Shown here: in pieces, positions 14,499 through 20,480 of the stretch
Numbering within the stretch: position 1 is the first letter of the stretch
Layout: the number at the start of each line of letters is the position of its first letter
Origin: Pseudomonadota bacterium
Lineage (GTDB): Bacteria; Desulfobacterota; Desulfobacteria; Desulfobacterales; Desulfosarcinaceae
Length of the DNA: 20,480 bases
Reading direction: 5' to 3'
Assembly (NCBI GenBank): GCA_023435265.1
Contig: JAEYRZ010000095.1
Coordinates: forward strand, 1-20,480
The notes under the pieces: model-generated
What the model saw: the letters and a program-made list of their open reading frames with translations, nothing else
The model's database searches: none
What the model was told of the DNA's origin: nothing
Program-made: the position numbers and the translations under genes

Positions 14499-15953
14499 AT
14501 GCCGGTGAAATCGAAAACCGAAAAAACGCAAAACATCATCGAATTCGATCCCAAGCTGCCTTACAAGGTAGCGGATCTGCGTCTTGCGGAGTTGGGACGA
14601 AAGGAGATGTCGCTGTCTGAAAACGAGATGCCCGGTCTGATGGCGGTGCGGGCGCGTTACGGCCACCGCAAGCCGCTCAAGGGACTGAAGGTGATGGGCA
14701 GTCTGCACATGACCATCCAGACGGCCATGCTGATCGATACGCTCAAGGAACTGGGCGCCGACATCCGCTGGGCTTCATGCAACATTTTCAGCACCCAGGA
14801 CCATGCGGCGGCGGCGATCGCAGCCAAGGGCTCGGCGGCGGTTTTCGCCTGGAAGGGTGAAACGTTGGCCGAATACTGGTGGTGTACCGAGCAGGCCTTG
14901 ATCTGGCCGGACGGCAGCGGCCCCGATCTGATTGTGGATGACGGCGGCGACGCCACTCTGTTCATTCACCAGGGCGTGGCGGTGGAGAAAGATCCCTCCC
15001 TGCTGAACCGGGATTACGACAGCGAAGACATGCGTTGCCTGATGGCACGGCTGCGGCTAGGCCACGCCCGCGACCCCCGCTTCTGGACACGTGTGGCCGC
15101 CGGCATCCGGGGCGTTTCCGAGGAAACCACCACCGGCGTGCACCGGCTCTATCAACTGGAAAAGAGCGGTGAACTGCTTTTCCCTGCCTTCAACGTCAAC
15201 GATTCGGTCACCAAATCCAAGTTCGACAATCTTTACGGCTGCCGGGAATCACTGGCGGACGGCATCAAGCGGGCCACCGATATCATGATGGCGGGCAAGA
15301 TCGTGACCGTCTGCGGCTACGGCGATGTGGGCAAAGGCTGTGCCAAATCGATGCGCGGCTACGGCGCCCGGGTGCTGGTCACCGAAATCGATCCGATATG
15401 TGCGCTGCAGGCAGCCATGGAAGGCTATGAAGTCGTCACCATGGAAGCGGCCGCTTCCCCGGCCCACATTTTCGTCAACGCCACCGGTTGCTGCGACGTC
15501 ATCCGCGGCGAACATATGGAGAAAATGAAGAACGAGGCCATCGTCTGCAACATCGGGCATTTCGACAGCGAAATCGATATGCGCTATCTCGAACAGAATC
15601 CGAAATGCCGTCGTGAAAACATCAAACCCCAAGTGGACCGCTGGACACTCGAAAGCGGCCGCAGCATCATCATCCTGGCGGAAGGGCGATTGGTCAACCT
15701 GGGCTGCGCCAAAGGGCACCCCAGCTTTGTCATGAGCAACAGCTTCACCAATCAATGCCTGGCCCAGATCGCGCTGGCCACCGAATCGCATGCGAAGAAA
15801 GTGTACACCCTGCCCAAGGCGCTTGATGAGGAAGTGGCACGCCTGCACCTCGAACGCCTGGGGGTCGAATTAACCCGCCTGACGCCGAAGCAGGCCGAGT
15901 ACATGGGTATTTCGGCGGAAGGCCCCTTCAAACCCGACCATTATCGCTATTAG
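14499..15953 (+). CDS. ahcY: Adenosylhomocysteinase
   Basis: Reversible hydrolysis of S-adenosylhomocysteine to adenosine and homocysteine; NAD-dependent, cytoplasmic. The 484 residues match the long bacterial form with an insertion of about 40 residues (near 155-200). Landmarks are SLHMTIQTAMLI (68-79), the catalytic NIFSTQDHAAAA region (95-106), NVNDSVTKSKFDN (232-244), the NAD loop GYGDVGKG (273-280), CNIGHFDSEID, and the C-terminal KPDHYRY whose lysine and tyrosine close the NAD site of the partner subunit. GGAGGAGAG lies about 5-9 bases before the ATG. It probably shares a transcript with metK. Confidence 0.98.
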   Translation: MPVKSKTEKTQNIIEFDPKLPYKVADLRLAELGRKEMSLSENEMPGLMAVRARYGHRKPLKGLKVMGSLHMTIQTAMLIDTLKELGADIRWASCNIFSTQDHAAAAIAAKGSAAVFAWKGETLAEYWWCTEQALIWPDGSGPDLIVDDGGDATLFIHQGVAVEKDPSLLNRDYDSEDMRCLMARLRLGHARDPRFWTRVAAGIRGVSEETTTGVHRLYQLEKSGELLFPAFNVNDSVTKSKFDNLYGCRESLADGIKRATDIMMAGKIVTVCGYGDVGKGCAKSMRGYGARVLVTEIDPICALQAAMEGYEVVTMEAAASPAHIFVNATGCCDVIRGEHMEKMKNEAIVCNIGHFDSEIDMRYLEQNPKCRRENIKPQVDRWTLESGRSIIILAEGRLVNLGCAKGHPSFVMSNSFTNQCLAQIALATESHAKKVYTLPKALDEEVARLHLERLGVELTRLTPKQAEYMGISAEGPFKPDHYRY

Positions 15954-15991
15954 AATTGAAAGACGCCGCCGTCGGTTGGAGACTTGATACA

Positions 15992-16138
15992 ATCCATCAA
16001 GAAAGATGGACTCGTAAAAATGCCAGATCAACCACAGAGAACACAGCGGTATTGTTTTCTCTGTGTCCTCTGTGGTCAGAAAATACTTTTTACGATTCTA
16101 TCAAGAAAGATGAATTCGTAAAAAGATCCGAATTCATC
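15992..16138. repeat. Dispersed palindromic repeat, copy C, most complete
   Basis: TCGTAAAAA (16012-16020) faces TTTTTACGA (16087-16095). Inside, ACCACAGAGAACACAG (16031-16046) pairs with CTGTGTCCTCTGTGGT (16061-16076) with one mismatch in 16. A 27-base unit (TATCAAGAAAGATG then TCGTAAAAA) occurs at about 15992-16020 and again at 16098-16124. A further perfect pair GATGAATTCG (16109-16118) / CGAATTCATC (16129-16138) closes it. It lies between convergent genes. No ORF of 15954-16215 looks real. Confidence 0.85.
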
Positions 16139-16140
16139 AA

Positions 16141-16192
16141 TAGTTTTAAGTTTTAAAGTAGCGCAGTATCGGGGTTCCGCAGCCCGATGCGC
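16141..16192 (-). terminator. Terminator-like hairpin after the lipoprotein gene
   Basis: On the minus strand GCGCA (16192-16188) then TCGGG (16187-16183) pairs with CCCGA (16173-16169) and TGCGC (16165-16161), with a 3-base bulge. The following transcript is T/A-rich (TACTTTAAAACTTAAAACTA). It lies just downstream of the lipoprotein stop, so it may end that operon. Confidence 0.5.
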
Positions 16193-16215
16193 TTCGGAAA
16201 ACCAGGTGAACCGCC

Positions 16216-16587
16216 TTACTGGGGTGCTCCTTTGCGGTGCATCAGATCATTCAGGCGGTCATATCCTTTTTCGAGCGTTTCCCGGTCCTCCGCGCTGCGG
16301 ATAAACGGTTCGGCCTCGGCCAGGTGATCCAGGCCGGCGTCCAGGTCGCCGCTGTGTGCGGCGGCAAGCGCCATCCCCACGCGTGCTGGAACGTTATCGG
16401 GATCCAGTTCCCTGGCCCGCAAAAATTCCCGCAAGGCATCGCTGTACTTCCCCAATTCCAGGAACATCTCGCCGTTGGCGATGTGCTGGGCAGGTGTGTC
16501 GAGTTCGGGACGTACCAGTATCGTGTCCGGACCGCAAGCCGCCAGCCAGAGGATCCCCCAAATCAGAAAACAGCCTCTTTTCAGCAT
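16216..16587 (-). CDS. Small TPR-like lipoprotein
   Basis: A 123-residue exported lipoprotein. The signal peptide ends in the lipobox LAAC with Cys18 as the lipidation site. The rest is helical with TPR-like repeats: AQHIANGEMFLELGKYSDALREFLRA-type helices near 33-60, VPARVGMALAAAHSGDLDAGLDHL near 65-90, and a third partial unit. It probably acts as a membrane-anchored protein-binding scaffold. GAGGATGAA precedes the ATG, and the gene starts 12 bases after the upstream gene stops, so the two are co-transcribed. The specific function is unknown. Confidence 0.82.
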   Translation of the reverse strand: MLKRGCFLIWGILWLAACGPDTILVRPELDTPAQHIANGEMFLELGKYSDALREFLRARELDPDNVPARVGMALAAAHSGDLDAGLDHLAEAEPFIRSAEDRETLEKGYDRLNDLMHRKGAPQ

Positions 16588-16599
16588 TTCATCCTCGAA

Positions 16600-17457
16600 C
16601 TAATCCATAATGATCATCACCCGGCATTGCCTGAGAAATCTCAGATGGGGTGAGGCGCCTCGCACGCGCGATGCATCCGTATGGCTGATCATGATATCGC
16701 TCAGCCGCCCGTCCAAAGTCCGCAATCCCTTTACCAGAAGCGGCCTGGATCCGACGCGTGGCGTAAAATCAGCCTGCGCGTTGCGCGCATAGCCGCATAC
16801 ACCCTGTCGAACGGCGAATTCACGGCTCACGAAAGCGGGACTGTATACCTCCTGATGATTTTCATCCACGATAACCGGAACCATGGACGGCCTGGCCCCG
16901 ATTCCGCGTGCATCGACGATGAGTCCGGTGTAGATGTCCTGATCGTCGGCAGCAGGCTGCCCGCGCGGCGGACCGATTTCGGATTCGGCACCCTCTGCGG
17001 CACCATTGATCGGTTTGATCGATCGAACCTGCTCGATCGTTCCGGGAAGCATCAACTGCGCGAACCCGCCGGTCAACTGAAATTGGACCGCTGTTTCAAT
17101 ACACCCCTTTTCACCACGTACTTGGTTGACGACCGGTGCCGCCGCAACCATCTGCGCTATTTTGTCTTGCAGTTCCGGGTTGCGCGCGATCAAGTCGGTG
17201 ATACTGTGACGCGCATCCATTCTGACAAAGTTCAGGCTGTCGAGAAGATTTTGGGCCGCTGTGTTCGCCGAAAGGGATTTGCTCTCAGCGCCCGCAACGG
17301 TGTCCGGACTCGCTTCACAGCCTTTCACCACCAACACGCCGCGGGTCCAGTTGACATGCCCGTTGGGCAGCAGCTCAATTAAGTCATAGGCTTCAACGGG
17401 CGGCGCAAGCGTCAACACCCAAAACCCGCCCAAGATGAGCATTAAAAAAAATTTCAT
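16600..17457 (-). CDS. Exported protein of unknown function, LPP20/FlgT-like
   Basis: A 285-residue protein with an N-terminal signal peptide (MKFFLMLILGG... cleaved near VEA, residue 23). It has no lipobox and no other membrane helix. The middle (about 65-145) resembles the LPP20/FlgT-like alpha-beta domain. It is followed by a C-terminal segment, YTGLIVDARGIGARPSMVPV, with a paired SREFAVRQGVCGYA and ending in RQCRVMIIMD. It probably lies in the periplasm or at the outer membrane. No clear ribosome-binding site is visible before the ATG at 17457. It forms an operon with the lipoprotein and is divergent from the Mla-like genes. I do not recognise an established function. Confidence 0.75.
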   Translation of the reverse strand: MKFFLMLILGGFWVLTLAPPVEAYDLIELLPNGHVNWTRGVLVVKGCEASPDTVAGAESKSLSANTAAQNLLDSLNFVRMDARHSITDLIARNPELQDKIAQMVAAAPVVNQVRGEKGCIETAVQFQLTGGFAQLMLPGTIEQVRSIKPINGAAEGAESEIGPPRGQPAADDQDIYTGLIVDARGIGARPSMVPVIVDENHQEVYSPAFVSREFAVRQGVCGYARNAQADFTPRVGSRPLLVKGLRTLDGRLSDIMISHTDASRVRGASPHLRFLRQCRVMIIMD

Positions 17458-17475
17458 ATTTTCAGGGGGTTATTA

Positions 17476-17498
17476 ATTGATTGACCGTGCGAATCAAT
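17476..17498. promoter_or_regulatory. Dyad symmetry between divergent operons
   Basis: ATTGATT (17476-17482) and AATCAAT (17492-17498) form a perfect 7-bp inverted repeat with a 9-base spacer. It lies in the 132-base gap between the exported protein gene and the MlaE gene. Its A/T-rich surroundings could hold promoters in both directions. Site and regulator are hypothetical. Confidence 0.35.
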
Positions 17499-17589
17499 AT
17501 ATTGTAAGAAGGCGGTTAAGTCAACCTTCTGCATTTCCCGGCCGGCCGGTGGATAGGCCGCAGGGGGTATCCAAAATACGTCGGTAGCC

Positions 17590-18366
17590 ATGGATCGCGT
17601 CATCGGTTTCATCGGTCGCAAGACCATCCACTCCTTCAACCATCTTCTGAACCTGTTTGCCTTCACCTACAGGATTCTTTCCATTGCTTTGTCGAGGCCC
17701 AAAGCCGGTCGGATCATCATCAGCCGCGTGATCGTTCAACAGCTCTACTTCACGGCCGTTCAGGCATTACCGGTCATCATTCCCATCGCCCTGCTCGTAG
17801 GTTGCATGGTGATCATCCAGTTTTCAAGGTTGTCCGGCCAGTATGACTTCGGCCGCATCTCGGTCCTCCTGATTGTTCGCGAGCTCGGGCCGGTCATTAC
17901 CGCCTTGATCGTCATCCTGCGTTCCGCCACGGCGGTCACGATTGAAGTCAGTTACATGCGCGTGCTGCATGAACTGGATGCCCTGGAAATGTCGGGGCTC
18001 GACCCCATCCGCATGGTCTGTCTGCCGCGTCTTGCCGGCATTACCTCGGCGATCCTCGGACTCTTCGTCGTCTTCGATCTGGTTTCGATCCTGGGGGGTT
18101 ATGCAGTCGTGTGGGTGGCCACCAACGTCCCCATGAGCAATTTCCTGTACCAGATCGCCAAGGCGATCACATTGACCGATATCGTTGTCGGGGGCATCAA
18201 GGCGGTATTCTTCGGCATTGCCATTACGGTCACTTCCCTGTACCGTGGTTTTGAAATGAAGCGCCGAATTACCGAGGTTCCGATCGCAACCTCGCGGTCG
18301 GCAATTGAATGCTTCCTATCCTGTCTGGTGATCAATGTGTTTATCTCCGCCATTTTCTACACATGA
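17590..18366 (+). CDS. MlaE-family ABC transporter permease
   Basis: Inner-membrane permease of a phospholipid/MCE transport system, 258 residues, normal length. Hydrophobic helices occur near 60-80, 95-115, 150-178, 195-215 and 240-257. The family core is visible: RELGPVITALIV, then an Arg and a Glu (RSATAVTIEVSYM) and ELDALEMSGLDPIRMVCLPRLAG. It is followed by an ABC-ATPase-fold gene and an MCE gene, the usual Mla order of permease, ATPase (swapped in some) and substrate-binding protein. The ATG at 17590 has no strong ribosome-binding site. A direct partner with a working ATPase is not in the window. Confidence 0.92.
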   Translation: MDRVIGFIGRKTIHSFNHLLNLFAFTYRILSIALSRPKAGRIIISRVIVQQLYFTAVQALPVIIPIALLVGCMVIIQFSRLSGQYDFGRISVLLIVRELGPVITALIVILRSATAVTIEVSYMRVLHELDALEMSGLDPIRMVCLPRLAGITSAILGLFVVFDLVSILGGYAVVWVATNVPMSNFLYQIAKAITLTDIVVGGIKAVFFGIAITVTSLYRGFEMKRRITEVPIATSRSAIECFLSCLVINVFISAIFYT

Positions 18367-18456
18367 TCCAATGGGCCGCAGCCGGCGCGTTACGGCCCCG
18401 GCGGACGAGATCGCGTTCCGCTGCGAGCCCGGAACCCGCGCAGAGGACACGGTCCG

Positions 18457-19161
18457 GTGACAGCTGAACGGCCCTTGATCGAACTCTGCGATTATCGCCT
18501 CGCCCGCAATGGATCTGGATTCGGGTTGCCCGAGTTCACTCTTTCGGTATGCAGCGGCGATATCTGCGCCATCGATTCCAATAACCCGGATGACGGGCAT
18601 TTGCTGTTGAGGGCCCTCGCCACCCTGGTGAAACCCTCGGGAGGGGCCTATCTCTTCGAGGGCCGGACCCTCGACCTTGCAAACTATCGCGAACTGCTTG
18701 AATACAAACGCCGGATCGGATACATCGCCCCGGATGCTGCACTGATCAGCAACATGACCGTCCGCAACAACTTGTTGCTCGGCCGGTACTATTTCGAGAA
18801 CAACCTTTCCATCGATCTGGGCAACGACGTGCGGCGGCTTTGCGCCGCCTTCGGAATCACCGATATACTGGACAAGCGCGCCGGCGGATTGAACAGCCTG
18901 GAAATGCAGGCCGCAATCGTGGTGAGGGAAATTGCGAAGAAACCGAAAATCCTGCTGCTCAATCAACCGGAAACCTTCATTGGCCACGCACGATTCGACT
19001 TTCTGATGGAATTTTTCAATCAATGGATCGCGGAACGCCTGCCGGTGGTATTCCTTTCCTACGACCGCCGGCTGGTCCGGCGTTTCGCCAATCGCAAAAT
19101 CCTGATCACAGACGGCGACCTGACCAGCATCGAAACCAGGCGTACGCCAGGCGCTGATTGA
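18457..19161 (+). CDS. Degenerate MlaF-like ABC ATPase (predicted pseudo-ATPase)
   Basis: A 234-residue protein with the length and segment order of an MlaF-type ABC ATPase but without its catalytic residues. By position, Walker A is IDSNNPDDGHLLLRAL (39-54), with Gly47 and His48 where Lys and Ser/Thr belong. The Q-loop glutamine is P92 in YIAPDAAL. The signature is RAGGLNS (141-147). Walker B ends LLLNQPE, with N169 and Q170 for Asp-Glu. The H-loop is LSYDRR, with Y202 for His. The frame is intact and codon use is ordinary, so it looks like a maintained protein, not a decaying gene. The start is GTG at 18457 with AGAGGA 9 bases upstream. It probably acts as a structural or regulatory partner of the permease. 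Confidence 0.85.
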   Translation: MTAERPLIELCDYRLARNGSGFGLPEFTLSVCSGDICAIDSNNPDDGHLLLRALATLVKPSGGAYLFEGRTLDLANYRELLEYKRRIGYIAPDAALISNMTVRNNLLLGRYYFENNLSIDLGNDVRRLCAAFGITDILDKRAGGLNSLEMQAAIVVREIAKKPKILLLNQPETFIGHARFDFLMEFFNQWIAERLPVVFLSYDRRLVRRFANRKILITDGDLTSIETRRTPGAD

Positions 19162-19211
19162 CCGGCACCGGCACCGTCGCAACGGCCGGGCCGCAGCATG
19201 GATGAACCACG

Positions 19212-20231
19212 ATGGAAATGGAATTTTCTAGACTGGAGAAGGTGGTGGGCACGTTTATCATCGGCGTCGTCCTTCTGCTCATGACGACCCTGGTGATTAT
19301 CGGCCGCGGAAAAGACTGGTTCGAGAAATACGTCACGTACTACACCATGTTCAACGAAAGCTACAACATCCAGGAAAATGCGGCGGTCAAACTGTTCAAA
19401 GCCGATATCGGCAAAGTGAAGAAGATCACCCTGGTCAACAACCGCGTGCGGGTCAAGCTCTCGATCCTCGATCAATACGCCTCGCGCATCCGGCAGGATG
19501 CAGTGACGGTTGTGGAAAGTCCGACCTTGATCGGCTCCGAATACATTTCCATCATCCCGGGTTCGGCCGACGCGCCATTGATTCCCGAGGACGGCGAGAT
19601 CCCTTCGCGCGAGAAACGGTCGATCACCGATATCATGGACGAATTCGAGGTGGAAAAAACCGCCAAGATGGTGGTCAAGGCCATCCAGGAGATCAGCGAG
19701 GTGACTGCAAAACTCAGCGATACGCAGGGCCCGCTGATGGGTTCGCTCGACAACTTCGCCAGGATAACCGCCAACATGGAGCAGATCACTGCCGACTTGA
19801 GGAAGGGCAAAGGACCGATGGGCGCCCTGCTGCAGTCGGAGGAATTGCTGGCCACCGTCCTGGCCGAAATCGATCAGATGGGTGAAATCCTGGCCAGCCT
19901 GAAAATGGCGGCCGAAAAGACACCGGCCGCCATGGGGCTCGTGCAGGAGAACCTGCAGCATTTCGAGGAAGCCGCCGTTGCGGTCAAAACGATCCTGGAG
20001 GAGATCAAAAAATCGACCGGCGACCTGCAGGAGACCATTCACTACTGGAAGACAGGCAGTAAAAATGTACCGCGCATCTCCACAACCTTTCGGGACGGCA
20101 TCGAGGAGATCCGTTCGGGTGTCAAACAAATCGACCGCGTCGTGGATTCACTGCAGCAGAACATGTTCATCCGCCACAACCTGCCGTCTGAAAAGCCTCC
20201 CGCTCAGACCGACGCCGATGCCCGCCCCTGA
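19212..20231 (+). CDS. MCE/MlaD-family substrate-binding protein
   Basis: A 339-residue membrane-anchored protein. One N-terminal helix (about 12-33, GTFIIGVVLLLMTTLVII) is followed by a single MCE domain (about 40-120: NESYNIQENAAVKLFKADIGKVKKI, then VVESPTLIGSEYISI). A long helical coiled-coil tail runs to the C terminus. MlaD-type proteins bind lipids in the periplasm and form hexameric rings. The longer tail is typical of MCE proteins that span part of the periplasm. The ATG at 19212 has a poor ribosome-binding site. It lies 50 bases after the pseudo-ATPase gene. Confidence 0.93.
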   Translation: MEMEFSRLEKVVGTFIIGVVLLLMTTLVIIGRGKDWFEKYVTYYTMFNESYNIQENAAVKLFKADIGKVKKITLVNNRVRVKLSILDQYASRIRQDAVTVVESPTLIGSEYISIIPGSADAPLIPEDGEIPSREKRSITDIMDEFEVEKTAKMVVKAIQEISEVTAKLSDTQGPLMGSLDNFARITANMEQITADLRKGKGPMGALLQSEELLATVLAEIDQMGEILASLKMAAEKTPAAMGLVQENLQHFEEAAVAVKTILEEIKKSTGDLQETIHYWKTGSKNVPRISTTFRDGIEEIRSGVKQIDRVVDSLQQNMFIRHNLPSEKPPAQTDADARP

Positions 20232-20336
20232 ACACGCAAGGATTGACGATACTTTGTGTAAAAAGCCACATTTTGCCGGGCAGCGCGCTGATTGGAGCAA
20301 ATGTCACGTGTTACGAGTCCATTGGCACTGACAGGA

Positions 20337-20369
20337 TCGTAAAAAGTTTTTTAACCACAGAGAGCACAG
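20337..20369. repeat. Dispersed repeat, copy D (half element)
   Basis: TCGTAAAAAG (20337-20346) is followed by TTTTTT and ACCACAGAGAGCACAG (20354-20369), the same left arm as copy C. The expected right arm CTGTGTCCTCTGTGGT is missing. Instead CGCGGTCAGGGC follows, which may mark a junction with the element to its right. It lies about 105 bases after the MCE gene. Confidence 0.8.
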
Positions 20370-20403
20370 CGCGGTCAGGGCCGCAACCAAACAAATAATT
20401 GAA

Positions 20404-20471
20404 GGCGTTTTCCAGCCGTTGTAGTTCTGAGTTGCCAAAAACAGAACACTACAAACAGCAAGGAAAACGCC
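20404..20471 (+). repeat. Long imperfect hairpin before an edge ORF
   Basis: GGCGTTTTCC (20404-20413) and GGAAAACGCC (20462-20471) form a perfect 10-bp inverted repeat. Inside, GTTGTAGT...TCTG pairs with CAGA...ACTACAAAC around a loop near GTTGCCAAAAA. The second arm directly abuts an ATG. A structure like this upstream of an ORF could be a mobile-element end or a regulatory hairpin. The decisive sequence lies beyond the window. Confidence 0.55.
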
Positions 20472-20480
20472 ATGAAATCG
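20472..20480 (+). CDS. Possible start of an edge ORF
   Basis: Only ATG-AAA-TCG is present before the window ends. The product cannot be named. The hairpin immediately upstream and the truncated repeat further left make a transposase a reasonable guess, but no residue supports this. Confidence 0.25.

Noticed and set aside
15954..16215. CRISPR array
   Set aside because: The repeats are palindromic arms and one 27-base duplicate, with no regular spacer series and no cas genes.
18457..19161. A decaying pseudogene for the ABC ATPase
   Set aside because: The frame has no stop or shift, the length is normal and all segments are in order. The substitutions are clean replacements at catalytic positions, so a maintained pseudo-enzyme is more likely.
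19059..20129. A 356-residue minus-strand ORF
   Set aside because: It is antisense to the MCE protein and has a composition typical of a shadow frame (rich in Asp, His and Arg).
1..20480. tRNA or rRNA genes
   Set aside because: I found no cloverleaf-like sequence or rRNA signature in intergenic regions by eye; a covariance search was not possible.

Overview
The window is GC-rich, tightly packed bacterial DNA. The gene set points to a deltaproteobacterial (Desulfobacterota, probably Desulfobacterales-like) anaerobe. The main clues are an atpZ-atpI-atpB-atpE style ATP synthase membrane-sector operon with paired b/b' genes, a CitMHS-type sodium:proton antiporter next to a sensor-kinase/Usp/cytidylate-kinase-like cluster, linked metK and ahcY, an Mla-like MCE locus, and dispersed CTCTGTG-type palindromic repeats. 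This assignment is an inference from gene content, not a database match.

Left part, minus strand (4104 down to 229): the membrane sector of an F-type ATPase, read as AtpZ-like, AtpI-like, subunit a, a four-hairpin fused c subunit, an ordinary single-hairpin c subunit, b' and b. No F1 genes (alpha, beta, gamma, delta, epsilon) lie in the window; they may lie beyond the left edge or elsewhere. The fused c protein (1780-2748) is the most striking object here. It has eight predicted membrane helices in one chain. Hairpins 1 and 4 keep both ion-site carboxylates, while hairpins 2 and 3 have lost both. The single c, b' and b genes are bracketed by two nearly identical direct copies of the dispersed repeat.

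Middle part, plus strand (4425-13038): a sodium:proton antiporter; a sensor kinase with an NAD(P)-binding-like Rossmann domain followed by PAS-GAF-PAS-HisKA-HATPase; a receiver-PAS-kinase hybrid that overlaps it; a stand-alone receiver; a tandem universal stress protein; a cytidylate-kinase-like protein; and an AraC-family regulator. Short gaps and overlaps suggest one or a few transcripts linking ion homeostasis with redox or energy sensing. The antiporter and the ATPase operon are divergent and share a 320-bp control region.

Next (13211-15953) come metK and ahcY, two enzymes of the S-adenosylmethionine cycle, each preceded by a leader with inverted repeats. A palindromic repeat and a terminator-like hairpin separate ahcY from a convergent minus-strand pair: an exported protein of unknown function and a small TPR-like lipoprotein. 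Divergent from that pair is an Mla-like lipid-transport locus made of an MlaE permease, an ABC-ATPase-fold protein and an MCE (MlaD-like) protein. The ATPase-like member has lost Walker A, the Walker B acidic residues, the Q-loop and the H-loop, so it looks like a pseudo-ATPase. The right edge carries another repeat copy, then a long imperfect hairpin just before an ATG, possibly the end of a mobile element whose body lies outside the window.
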